Shown here piece by piece: positions 35,498 to 42,807 of a stretch of 64,000 nt of DNA (the first letter of the stretch is position 1; every line of letters begins with the position of its first letter). The position numbers and the translations under genes are program-made. Source of the DNA: Halomonas elongata DSM 2581 (GTDB lineage: Bacteria > Pseudomonadota > Gammaproteobacteria > Pseudomonadales > Halomonadaceae); NCBI RefSeq assembly GCF_000196875.2, contig NC_014532.2:620001-684000 (forward strand). Reading direction: 5' to 3'. The notes below the pieces were generated by a model. That model did not search any database and had not been told where the DNA came from. It saw only the letters and a list, made by a program, of their open reading frames with translations.

Positions 35498-36679
35498 TCA
35501 GGCGGAGCGCGCCAGGACTCGCAGACGCGACTCGAGCAGGTCGAGGTCGAGATAGGTGCCTTGCAGGTGACGGCGCCCGCTGTTGGGATCGAAGGCGTTG
35601 CGCCCATGCAGCACGCGGCGATTGTCGAAGGCGATCATCTGGCCGGGCAGCAGGCTGAACTCGAGACGCTGGCGCGGGTCGTGCACCAGGTTCCAGAACT
35701 CGCGGTAGGCGCGATACCAGGCGTCGGCCTTCTCCAGGGGCAGGCACAGGGAGTCGCGGATCCAGTTGTTGAAGCGCACCTCGAGCAACTGGCCGTCATG
35801 GTCCAGCGTCAGGATGGGCGCGCGCCAGGCGATGTCGTGCTCCTCATCCTGGAAACGGAAGTCGATGGGCGTCTCGCTGAGCAGCCGGAAAGACTCCGGG
35901 GAGCGCTCGCGCAGCGCCTCGGCGGCGGCGAAGCCGTCGGTGAAGGTCGACTCACCGCCCTCGGCGTCGTTTTCCAGGCAGTAAAGCAACTGGATGTCCG
36001 GCGGCTGGCGCCAGTTGGGCAGATCGGTGTGCAGCGGCAGGCCGATCGCCGTGTAGGCGGCGTTGTTGGGATTGGGCTTGGAGCGCACGTCGAAACGGGC
36101 ACCGAAGTTGGTGGCGCGCAAGGGGCCGATGCGCTCGGCCAGTCGACTGACTTCCTCGTCGGCCAGGGGGCCGTTTTCGAGCAGCACCAGGCCGTCGCGC
36201 AGCAGGGCCGTCAGCCATGCGCGTTCCCCGGCAGCACCCGCCACGAAATCGGCGTGGTCGACACGCACCGGCTGGAAGTCCTCGGCCCAGGGACGACGTG
36301 CTGGAACATGGTCGCCACTTTCCTGGCCGGGACGGCGTTGCCGGAGCCAACCGGCGTCGAAGCGGCTGATGTGGCCGTCGGCCCAGGTCAGTTCGAGGTT
36401 GCCGTCCTCGAGGCGTGCCTCGGGAGCCGAGTCGGGAAGCTCGAGAGGGATGTACAGGCGCTCGCGGGTCGTGGTGTGGCGGCATTCCGTGCAGGGGCAG
36501 TGATCGCGCAGCCAGCTCAACGGGAAGTGGGCCTGTTGACGGTCCTCCCAGGTCAGCGTCACTCGGGCTCCGCTGGTCAGGGCGTCGACCAGGGCATGCT
36601 CGCCGCTATGATCGGTCAGCTCGCTCATCGGCCAGATGACGCGGGTGTGCCGGGCCTCGGACGGAGTGGCAGTCGTCAT
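35498..36679 (-). CDS. Gamma-butyrobetaine hydroxylase-like 2-oxoglutarate/Fe(II) dioxygenase
   Basis: A 393-residue enzyme expected to hydroxylate gamma-butyrobetaine to L-carnitine with 2-oxoglutarate and O2. The N-terminal domain (residues about 30-110) has the zinc site LRDHCPCTECRH. The catalytic jelly-roll has the iron ligands in HTDLPNW (H and D) and VLHGRNAF (H), with the 2-oxoglutarate arginine near RRHLQGTYLD. SD AGGAGG is 5 nt ahead of ATG 36679. It is divergent from a LysR gene and upstream of a quaternary-amine binding protein. A related trimethyllysine hydroxylase is less likely in bacteria. Confidence 0.9.
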   Translation of the reverse strand: MTTATPSEARHTRVIWPMSELTDHSGEHALVDALTSGARVTLTWEDRQQAHFPLSWLRDHCPCTECRHTTTRERLYIPLELPDSAPEARLEDGNLELTWADGHISRFDAGWLRQRRPGQESGDHVPARRPWAEDFQPVRVDHADFVAGAAGERAWLTALLRDGLVLLENGPLADEEVSRLAERIGPLRATNFGARFDVRSKPNPNNAAYTAIGLPLHTDLPNWRQPPDIQLLYCLENDAEGGESTFTDGFAAAEALRERSPESFRLLSETPIDFRFQDEEHDIAWRAPILTLDHDGQLLEVRFNNWIRDSLCLPLEKADAWYRAYREFWNLVHDPRQRLEFSLLPGQMIAFDNRRVLHGRNAFDPNSGRRHLQGTYLDLDLLESRLRVLARSA

Positions 36680-36747
36680 GGTTGCCTCCTGTGATTCGTG
36701 TGGTGCACAGGGTGGCGATTGCCCAGGGCACTGACAAACGATTAATC

Positions 36748-36762
36748 TGGCCCCTATGGCCA
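36748..36762. promoter_or_regulatory. Candidate LysR-type operator dyad
   Basis: TGGCC-CCTAT-GGCCA, a 5-bp dyad in the 125-nt gap between the hydroxylase gene and the divergent LysR gene. It is in the right place for a LysR site but short, and G+C-rich dyads arise easily here. Confidence 0.3.
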
Positions 36763-36804
36763 AGCTCAGCTTATGTGTGACTTTTTCATGGCAGGAGATG
36801 TTTC

Positions 36805-37677
36805 ATGGCGGGATTGCCTCCCCTGGGATGGCTGCAGGCCTTCGAGGCCGCGGCGCGCACGCTCAGTTTTACCGCCGCCGGCCACGAGCTGGGAGTGACC
36901 CAGGCGGCGATCAGTCAACGCATTCGCCTGCTCGAGGATCGTCTCGGCCAGAAGCTGTTCGTGCGTCATCCCCGCAGCCTGAGCCTGACGCCGGCGGGCC
37001 AGGCCTGGCTGCCATCCATCCAGGATGCCTTCATGCGCCTCGGCGAGGGCACCAGCGAGGTGTTCGGTGGCGCGGTCGGCGATGCCCAGGTGACGCTGCG
37101 TACCACGCCCGTGATCCAGCAGAACTGGCTGGCACCGCGCCTGCCGGCCTTCCAGCGTGCGCATCCCGAGATTGCCGTACGCCTGGTCAGCGCCATCTGG
37201 CCCGATGATTTCGGACCCGAGGGGGCGGATATCGAGATCCGCTACGGGCGTGGCGACTGGCAGGGCGTCGACGCGGTGTCGCTCGGCGAGGAGTCGATGC
37301 TGCCGGCCTGTTCTCCGGCGTTGGCCCGTGAAATCGCCGAGCCGTCGGACCTGGCGGGGCACACCCTGCTGCACGCGGTCGGCTTCGCCGTGGGCTGGCC
37401 GACCTGGCTGGAGCAGGCCGGGCAACCGGGCCTGGAGGCGCAGTGTCCGTCATTGACCTGCGACAGTCAGGTCATGACCCTGGCCCTGGCCGGACAGGGC
37501 GGAGGCGTGGCCCTGACGCACCGACGCTTGCTCGAAGGGCGGGACGATCTGGTGGCACCGCTGGCCCTGGCGGTGCCCAGCGATGAAGGCTTTTGGCTGG
37601 TACGCCCGGCACGGCGGCGGCCCCGTGAAGAAGCGGCCCGGCTGTGGGAATGGCTGGTGGCTCGCCTGTCGTCTTGA
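36805..37677 (+). CDS. LysR family regulator (GcvA-like)
   Basis: A 290-residue LysR protein. Helix-turn-helix is at residues about 5-64 (LQAFEAAARTLSFTAAGHELGVTQAAISQRIRLLEDRLG), the rest an effector domain of the GcvA subgroup (GADIEIRYGRGDW, LTCDSQVMTLALAGQGGGVALTHRRL). SD GGAG lies about 8 nt ahead of ATG 36805. It is divergent from the butyrobetaine hydroxylase, its likely target. Confidence 0.88.
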   Translation: MAGLPPLGWLQAFEAAARTLSFTAAGHELGVTQAAISQRIRLLEDRLGQKLFVRHPRSLSLTPAGQAWLPSIQDAFMRLGEGTSEVFGGAVGDAQVTLRTTPVIQQNWLAPRLPAFQRAHPEIAVRLVSAIWPDDFGPEGADIEIRYGRGDWQGVDAVSLGEESMLPACSPALAREIAEPSDLAGHTLLHAVGFAVGWPTWLEQAGQPGLEAQCPSLTCDSQVMTLALAGQGGGVALTHRRLLEGRDDLVAPLALAVPSDEGFWLVRPARRRPREEAARLWEWLVARLSS

Positions 37678-37741
37678 GTCGGGGGCCGGCGGGTGGCAGG
37701 ATAGCCGAGTTGCATGGGGACCATGCCTGCGGAATCTGACC

Positions 37742-38044
37742 ATGATCGGGCTTGAGACGTTACGACATCGCACGCGAGGGAGCCGCCTGCTGGCGCTGCT
37801 CCTCGTGCTGGTCGTGCTGAGCCCGAGCCTGGCGACGCCTGCCATGGCGGCATGTGCCGCAGACTGCATCATGGCCCAGGCCACCCCGAGCGATGTCGAT
37901 GACGAGCCGGGCTGCGTTGTCTGCTCCCCCGTGCCGACCCACGCCGCATTGCCGGACACGCGAGCCGAGCCGCTGGCTAGCGGCCCTGCGCCGGCAATGA
38001 TCGATCATATCCCCCAGCCTCCTCGTCGCCCTCCCAGAGCCTGA
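37742..38044 (+). CDS. Small exported cysteine-containing protein, unknown function
   Basis: A 100-residue protein. An N-terminal hydrophobic segment (LLALLLVLVVLSPSLATPAMA, residues about 16-36) looks like a signal peptide. The mature part has paired cysteines (CAADC and CVVC) and a proline/arginine-rich tail. I do not recognise the family; it resembles small metal- or thiol-related periplasmic proteins next to copper genes. The following 74 nt hold no clear promoter, so it may be cotranscribed with the microprotein and the DUF411 gene. Confidence 0.6.
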   Translation: MIGLETLRHRTRGSRLLALLLVLVVLSPSLATPAMAACAADCIMAQATPSDVDDEPGCVVCSPVPTHAALPDTRAEPLASGPAPAMIDHIPQPPRRPPRA

Positions 38045-38118
38045 CCGCACGACCGACCATTGCTCGGTGGCGCGTCTGCCGCCGATATGTTCAATGTACG
38101 TTCGTCGAGGGTCATGCC

Positions 38119-38277
38119 ATGACGACCAACGAATGTTTTTCCATGATGAGTGCCATGGGCTGGCTGAGCTGGATAATGCCCCTTGCCGTTCTTGCGCTGC
38201 TTGGCCTGGGCATCGCGGCCCTGATCAAGTATCTCTTCATGCCCCGTTCCCAGTCCGACCGAGGAGTTCGCTCATGA
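38119..38277 (+). CDS. 52-residue single-pass membrane microprotein
   Basis: Codons from ATG 38119 run to TGA at 38275-38277. The product starts MTTNECFSMMSAMGWLSW, has one transmembrane helix (residues about 17-40) and ends in a basic, polar tail (MPRSQSDRGVRS). The start has GAGGG about 8 nt upstream. Its stop overlaps the ATG of the DUF411 gene (ATGA), which strongly supports translation. The cluster of methionines with one cysteine before the helix could bind a soft metal such as Cu(I); that is inference. Confidence 0.6.
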   Translation: MTTNECFSMMSAMGWLSWIMPLAVLALLGLGIAALIKYLFMPRSQSDRGVRS

Positions 38278-38714
38278 ACCGCCGAATCGCTTCCCTGATG
38301 CTGTCCAGTGCACTGCTGGCGGGCCCTTCCTTGGCTCATGCCGCCTTGCCCGACGCGGCGACACTCTACAAGAACCCGCAGTGTGGCTGCTGCGATGACT
38401 ATGCTCGGCATCTCGAGGAAATGGGCGTCGACGTGACCATCGTCGACGATGCCGATTTGAACGAGATCAAGTCGGCCGCTGGCGTGCCATATGGTCTCGG
38501 GGCTTGCCATACCATCGAAATGGGCAACTACTGGATCGAAGGACATGTGCCCATGGAGGCCCTGGAGGCATTGTATGAGCAGCGCCCCGATGCCGATGGC
38601 ATCGGACTCGCCGGCATGCCGATCGGCACGCCTGGCATGCCCGGTCAGAAGCAGGATGACTGGGATGTCTATCGGTTTACCGATGGTGAGTCCGCTCCCT
38701 TCATGACCCTCTAG
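38274..38714 (+). CDS. DUF411 metal-binding periplasmic protein
   Basis: A 146-residue protein with a signal peptide (residues 1-23, ending AHAALP). The mature protein has the DUF411 cysteine motif YKNPQCGCCDDYARHLEEMG, the GACHTIEMGNYWIEGHVP motif and the C-terminal LAGMPIGTPGMPGQ. Proteins of this family are linked to copper or silver handling. The start overlaps the microprotein stop by 4 nt. A palindrome spans the stop codon and a strong terminator follows, so the three small genes look like one unit. Confidence 0.88.
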   Translation: MNRRIASLMLSSALLAGPSLAHAALPDAATLYKNPQCGCCDDYARHLEEMGVDVTIVDDADLNEIKSAAGVPYGLGACHTIEMGNYWIEGHVPMEALEALYEQRPDADGIGLAGMPIGTPGMPGQKQDDWDVYRFTDGESAPFMTL

Positions 38715-38720
38715 GGTCAT
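38703..38720 (+). repeat. Palindrome spanning the DUF411 stop codon
   Basis: ATGACCC-TCTA-GGGTCAT, a perfect 7-bp stem with a 4-nt loop that includes the TAG stop (38712-38714). It lies just before the main terminator and might be part of a two-step transcript end. Confidence 0.45.
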
Positions 38721-38741
38721 CACGCTGTACCACGCGTTTCG

Positions 38742-38765
38742 CCCCCGGCCATGGCCGGGGGTTTT
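38742..38765 (+). terminator. Rho-independent terminator after DUF411 gene
   Basis: A perfect 20-nt palindrome (38742-38761, arm CCCCCGGCC) followed by TTTT. It closes the small-protein unit and insulates the LPS-modification operon. Confidence 0.88.
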
Positions 38766-38807
38766 GCGTTTCGGGTGCAGGAATCGGTCAACCCTGAATC
38801 GCAGGGC

Positions 38808-38824
38808 GTTAAGAGTGGGTTAAG
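38808..38824 (+). promoter_or_regulatory. PmrA-box-like direct repeat upstream of the GT9-eptA operon
   Basis: GTTAAG-N5-GTTAAG, two identical half-sites 11 bp apart. OmpR-family response regulators bind such tandem repeats, and PmrA boxes follow YTTAAK-N5-YTTAAK. It lies 47 nt before ATG 38872. A matching repeat occurs at 41705-41721 before the operon containing the response regulator. Confidence 0.65.
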
Positions 38825-38871
38825 CATTCGTCTGGATGCTGTGGTCGTGACGGTTTTTCGGGAGCGACTGC

Positions 38872-40011
38872 ATGTATCTGCTGACGGCGATTCGCCGCAA
38901 TGAACGGATGAGACGACTGGGCAAGACGCTCGAAAGAAGCGCCAAGGCCTGGTGCTTCAGGCTGCTCTCCCGGCGTGGCGGTAATGCTCGGGCGGCGGGA
39001 CCGGAGACATTGAAGGGTGTGCAGCGTGTCCTGCTGGTAAGGCCCAATTTTCGCATCGGCAATGCCGTGATCGGGGCTCGCTTCATCCAGGCATTGACTG
39101 AGAGCCGAGCGGATATCGAGATCGATTACCTGGGAGCGGACACGACCCGCGCGCTCTTCGAGGGGATGCCGCTTGCCCGATATCACGCCTTGAGTCGCTC
39201 CATGCCGCTTCGGCCCTGGCGACTGCTGCAGTTGCTGATGCGGTTGCGTCGACGTGACTATGATCTTGCCATCCAGGTCGGCGAGGGCTCTCTCACCAGT
39301 TGGCTGTGCATGCGTCTTTGCGGCGCTCGCCGGACTCTCGGGCAACGCGGCCGGCTGGAAGCGAGTTATGACTGGGTCGGTGATGTGTCCCGCGGTCACG
39401 CCTATGAGTGGGGGAGTGCCCTGGCGGCGTCGCTGGGTCTTGCGTGGGAACCTCGCCCCTGGATGGTGATATCCGCACGGGAGCGAGCTGCCGCCGCGTC
39501 CCTGGCCGGGGCAGGCGATTCAACGTCGCCCGTCGGCATCTTCGTCGGCGGTCACCTGGACAAGCGTTTTCCGTTCAGCTTCTGGCAGGCACTGCTGGGT
39601 GAACTCGAGCGTCGCCGACAGCCCTATCTGGTGCTGCTGGGGCCGGAAGAGGAGGCTGGTCGCGCCCGGCTGGAACAGGCCTGCGGCTTTCATGGTCGTG
39701 TGGTGCCAGCCGTTTCCCTGCGTTGCTGCGCTGCCTTGCTGGCCAATCTGTCACGGCTGATCACGCCGGATACGGGGCCCATGCACATGGCGGTCGCTCT
39801 GGGCGTTCCCGTGGTGGCACTGCTCAATGTCGACGGTTCCCGCAAGTTCACGCCCCGAGGGCCGGAAGATAGGGTGTTGTTTCGGCCGGCACCGGCAAGG
39901 GTCGCCGAACTGGTCTCCCCCGGAGCGAGGCGTGAGCGATCGCATGACGCGGTAAAAGCCCTGCCGTGTCGCCCATCTGCCCCGATGGATGCAGAGGTCG
40001 GTCTGACATGA
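38872..40011 (+). CDS. Glycosyltransferase family 9 (heptosyltransferase-like)
   Basis: A 379-residue GT-B transferase of the ADP-heptose:LPS heptosyltransferase family: VLLVRPNFRIGNAVIGARFIQAL at the N-terminal domain, YDLAIQVGEGSLTSWLC, and the donor-site motif ITPDTGPMHMAVALGVPVVAL. An N-terminal basic extension of about 50 residues precedes the core. SD GGGAG is 8 nt ahead of ATG 38872. The stop overlaps the eptA start (ATGA), so both enzymes probably act on lipopolysaccharide core. The exact sugar is unknown. Confidence 0.87.
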   Translation: MYLLTAIRRNERMRRLGKTLERSAKAWCFRLLSRRGGNARAAGPETLKGVQRVLLVRPNFRIGNAVIGARFIQALTESRADIEIDYLGADTTRALFEGMPLARYHALSRSMPLRPWRLLQLLMRLRRRDYDLAIQVGEGSLTSWLCMRLCGARRTLGQRGRLEASYDWVGDVSRGHAYEWGSALAASLGLAWEPRPWMVISARERAAAASLAGAGDSTSPVGIFVGGHLDKRFPFSFWQALLGELERRRQPYLVLLGPEEEAGRARLEQACGFHGRVVPAVSLRCCAALLANLSRLITPDTGPMHMAVALGVPVVALLNVDGSRKFTPRGPEDRVLFRPAPARVAELVSPGARRERSHDAVKALPCRPSAPMDAEVGLT

Positions 40012-41720
40012 AGCGCCCGCTCGGAGTATTCGGACATGCCGGGGGCGGGCCGCTCGCAAAATGGTGGGCCGTGCGAGAGCGGCTGCCGGCCTTGTCGCCG
40101 CAGGCGCTCACCCTGGCGGCCTGCCTGGCATTCACGCTGTTCTACAATGGGCGGTTCTGGTCATCGACATTCGGCGCGCAGCCGGTGGCGAGCCTCGCCG
40201 ATTGGGCTCGGTTGCTGAGTGACGGCGTGCTCATGACCGCCTTGCAATTCGTGGTTGTGGTGCCGTGGATCAATCGGTTCAGTGTCAGGCCGTTACTGTC
40301 GATTCTGCTGCTGATGGCGGCGGCGATCAGCTATTTCACCGGTCACTACGGGACCTATTTCGATACCCACATGATCGACAATGTGCTGCAGACGGACACT
40401 CGGGAGGCCGACGAGCTGCTGACGTCGGGGCTGGCGCTCCATCTGCTGCTGTATGCCGGGCTGCCGATATGGGTCGTATGGTTCTGGCCGTTGAGGCGGC
40501 GTACCTGGAGGCGCGGTCTGGCCATGTCGCTGCTGTGGCTGGCGGGTGGTGTCGGCGTGTCGATCGTGGCGCTGCTGATTTCCTTCCAGAGCCTGTCGTC
40601 CCTGATGCGCAACCATCATGAGCTGCGCTACCTGGTCACGCCGGGCAATGCCATCGTCTCGACCGAACGGGTGATGACAGCCGAGGAGCCGTTGCCGGAG
40701 GAACGCCTGCCTGTCGGCGAGGATGCCCATCGGCTGGCCAGCGGCACCGACAAACCGCGTCTTCTGGTGCTGGTGGTGGGCGAATCCGTGCGGGCAGCCG
40801 ACTGGGGGCTTTCCGGTTATTCGCGCCAGACGACGCCCCGCCTGGCGAAGCGAGACGTCCTGAACGTGGGCGAAGTGACGAGTTGCGGGACCAGCACGGC
40901 GGTATCCTTGCCCTGCATGTTCTCCCCCATCGGCAAGGCCGATTACGACGAGCGCTACATTCGCAGCCACGAATCGCTGCTGGATGTGCTGCAACGCGCA
41001 GGCTATCGGGTCATGTGGATCGACAATCAGTCGGGGTGCAAGGGCGTCTGTCGTGGCGTCGAACAATACGCGCCGGCGCCCGACGCCTATCCATCGCTCT
41101 GTGATGGGGACACTTGTCTCGACGGCGTCCTGGTCGAGGAGTTGAAGAAACGCATCGCCTCGCTGAATTCCGACACGGTGATCGTGCTGCATCAGCTCGG
41201 CAATCATGGCCCCAGCTATTACCGGCGCTACCCCGATGCCTTCAGGGCCTTCACGCCTGCCTGCGACAAGGCCGATCTGGCGGAGTGTTCTCGCGAGGCC
41301 ATCGTGAACAGTTACGACAATGCGGTCCTTTATACCGATAGTGTCCTGGACCAGCTGATCGGGGTCCTGGAACGCCACGCCTCGATGGCCAGCGCTCTGT
41401 TGTATGTCTCCGATCATGGCGAATCGCTGGGCGAAAACGGCATCTATCTGCATGGATTGCCCTATGCCATTGCCCCGGAGGAACAGACCCGGGTGCCCAT
41501 GATCTGGTGGTCATCCCCGGCGTTCGAGCGTTCTGTCGGACTTCAGCGAGACTGTCTGGCCCGGCACGCTGCCCAGGGGCTCAGCCATGATCATCTCTTT
41601 CATAGCCTGCTTGGCCTGCTGGGTGTCGAAAGTCGCAGCCGGGATCCTCGGCTGGACATTTCCCAGGGCTGTCGGGGAGCGGTGTCGGCGGAGCCCGCTG
41701 GTCGATTAAGCAAACCTTAA
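40008..41720 (+). CDS. eptA: Lipid A phosphoethanolamine transferase
   Basis: A 570-residue inner-membrane enzyme of the EptA/PmrC/MCR family. Five N-terminal transmembrane helices (to about residue 200) precede a periplasmic catalytic domain: VVGESVRAADWGLSGYSRQTTP (metal glutamate), the nucleophilic threonine in TSCGTSTAVSLPCMFS, LHQLGNHGPSYYRRYP, and the zinc site YVSDHGESLGENGIYLHGLPYA. Cysteines in the soluble domain should form the usual disulfides. It transfers phosphoethanolamine to lipid A and lowers affinity for cationic peptides. It overlaps the GT9 gene by 4 nt and carries a PmrA-like box at its own 3' end that belongs to the next unit. Confidence 0.93.
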   Translation: MKRPLGVFGHAGGGPLAKWWAVRERLPALSPQALTLAACLAFTLFYNGRFWSSTFGAQPVASLADWARLLSDGVLMTALQFVVVVPWINRFSVRPLLSILLLMAAAISYFTGHYGTYFDTHMIDNVLQTDTREADELLTSGLALHLLLYAGLPIWVVWFWPLRRRTWRRGLAMSLLWLAGGVGVSIVALLISFQSLSSLMRNHHELRYLVTPGNAIVSTERVMTAEEPLPEERLPVGEDAHRLASGTDKPRLLVLVVGESVRAADWGLSGYSRQTTPRLAKRDVLNVGEVTSCGTSTAVSLPCMFSPIGKADYDERYIRSHESLLDVLQRAGYRVMWIDNQSGCKGVCRGVEQYAPAPDAYPSLCDGDTCLDGVLVEELKKRIASLNSDTVIVLHQLGNHGPSYYRRYPDAFRAFTPACDKADLAECSREAIVNSYDNAVLYTDSVLDQLIGVLERHASMASALLYVSDHGESLGENGIYLHGLPYAIAPEEQTRVPMIWWSSPAFERSVGLQRDCLARHAAQGLSHDHLFHSLLGLLGVESRSRDPRLDISQGCRGAVSAEPAGRLSKP

Positions 41721-41721
41721 G
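41705..41721 (+). promoter_or_regulatory. PmrA-box-like direct repeat upstream of the two-component operon
   Basis: ATTAAG-N5-CTTAAG, two half-sites 11 bp apart, straddling the eptA stop codon (41718-41720) and 57 nt before ATG 41779. It mirrors the repeat at 38808-38824 and suggests that the response regulator controls its own operon and the GT9-eptA operon. Confidence 0.6.
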
Positions 41722-41778
41722 AATGTATCCGTAGTGTCCCTCGCGTGGAGAACCGATGCTTCCCGAGGAGACTGCATC

Positions 41779-42057
41779 ATGAGAACGCTGGCAATGGGCA
41801 CTCGCGATTCATGGCTGACAAAGGAAAGCTGGCAGGTGGGCGTGTTGGTCCTGGTAGGCACGTTGCTGCTGGCGGCAGGGCAATGGGGCCCGGGTTGGTC
41901 GTTGGTGGACCTGCCGCTGGGGCTGGCCAGCCTGGGAGCCGTGGCGGTCGTTCTGGTAGCGCCTGGCATGACGCATCCGGAAGAGTTGCTGGAGTCCACG
42001 AATAGCCTGCTATTATCCAGCCTGGCGACGCTCACCGGCTTTCACCTGTTTGCATGA
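41779..42057 (+). CDS. 92-residue membrane protein preceding pmrAB-like genes, unknown function
   Basis: A small inner-membrane protein with two predicted helices (about residues 18-35 and 40-60) and a third weaker hydrophobic stretch at the C-terminus (LLLSSLATLTGFHLFA). SD GGAG lies about 9 nt ahead of ATG 41779. It follows the PmrA-like box and precedes the response regulator by 87 nt, so it probably shares the operon. I recognise no family. Possible jobs are a small modulator of the kinase or of EptA; both are speculation. Confidence 0.65.
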   Translation: MRTLAMGTRDSWLTKESWQVGVLVLVGTLLLAAGQWGPGWSLVDLPLGLASLGAVAVVLVAPGMTHPEELLESTNSLLLSSLATLTGFHLFA

Positions 42058-42144
42058 GCGGATCGAAGGGCTCGGCGTGGAGCAGAAGCCGGGAAGCCGT
42101 CATTGGCTTCTCCTGCGCTTTTCGGTATTGGGAACGAGGCATGT

Positions 42145-42807
42145 ATGCGGGTGCTGCTTGTGGAAGACGATCCCTTGCTGGGCGATGGCATCAGGACTGC
42201 CCTGCAGCGGGAAGGATATGCCGTCGACTGGCTGGAAACCGGCAGGGATGGCATTGCGGCAATCCGCCATGATGATTTTTCGGCGGTCATTCTGGATCTG
42301 GGCCTGCCGGATATCGACGGCATGGAAGTGCTGGACAAGATTCGACATGCCGGCTCCTTGCCGGTACTGATACTGACGGCCCGCGATGCGGTCGAGTCGC
42401 GCATTTCCGGCCTGGATGGTGGAGCCGATGACTATGTGCTCAAGCCCTTCGATCTTCAGGAGCTGCTGGCGCGTCTCCGGGTCATCATGCGCCGTGCCGA
42501 GGGACGTTCATCTCGCCTGCTCGAGGTGGGCGAGCTATGTATCGACGAGGCTCGGCACCGTGTCTCCTGGCAGGGAAACGACATCTCGCTCACCCGTCGC
42601 GAGTATGCCCTGCTGCTGGAACTGGCGCGTCATCCAGGCCGGGTGATGACCCGACCGCACCTGGAGGATCTGCTGTATGGCTGGGAGGATGAAGTGGCAT
42701 CCAATGCCGTGGAAGTGCATGTCCATCACTTGCGCAAGAAGCTCGACAGGCATCTGATCGCCACGGTGCGCGGTGTCGGTTACCGCCTGGATACCGCAAG
42801 CGAATGA
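42145..42807 (+). CDS. OmpR/PhoB-family response regulator (PmrA/QseB-like)
   Basis: A 220-residue response regulator. The receiver domain has acidic pocket EDD (residues 7-9), phospho-acceptor D51 in AVILDLGLPDIDG, and lysine in VLKPFD near 101. The C-terminal winged helix has LTRREYALLLELARHPGRVMTRPHLEDLLY and ends VRGVGYRL. ATG 42145 is preferred over out-of-frame ATG 42141. It overlaps the kinase gene by 4 nt. The adjacent eptA and PmrA-like boxes argue for a PmrA role. Confidence 0.9.
   Translation: MRVLLVEDDPLLGDGIRTALQREGYAVDWLETGRDGIAAIRHDDFSAVILDLGLPDIDGMEVLDKIRHAGSLPVLILTARDAVESRISGLDGGADDYVLKPFDLQELLARLRVIMRRAEGRSSRLLEVGELCIDEARHRVSWQGNDISLTRREYALLLELARHPGRVMTRPHLEDLLYGWEDEVASNAVEVHVHHLRKKLDRHLIATVRGVGYRLDTASE

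Noticed and set aside
35366..36694. Plus-strand open frame of 442 codons
   Set aside because: Antisense to the butyrobetaine hydroxylase gene with its catalytic triad and SD.
40293..41453. Minus-strand open frame of 386 codons
   Set aside because: Antisense to eptA; no domain seen.
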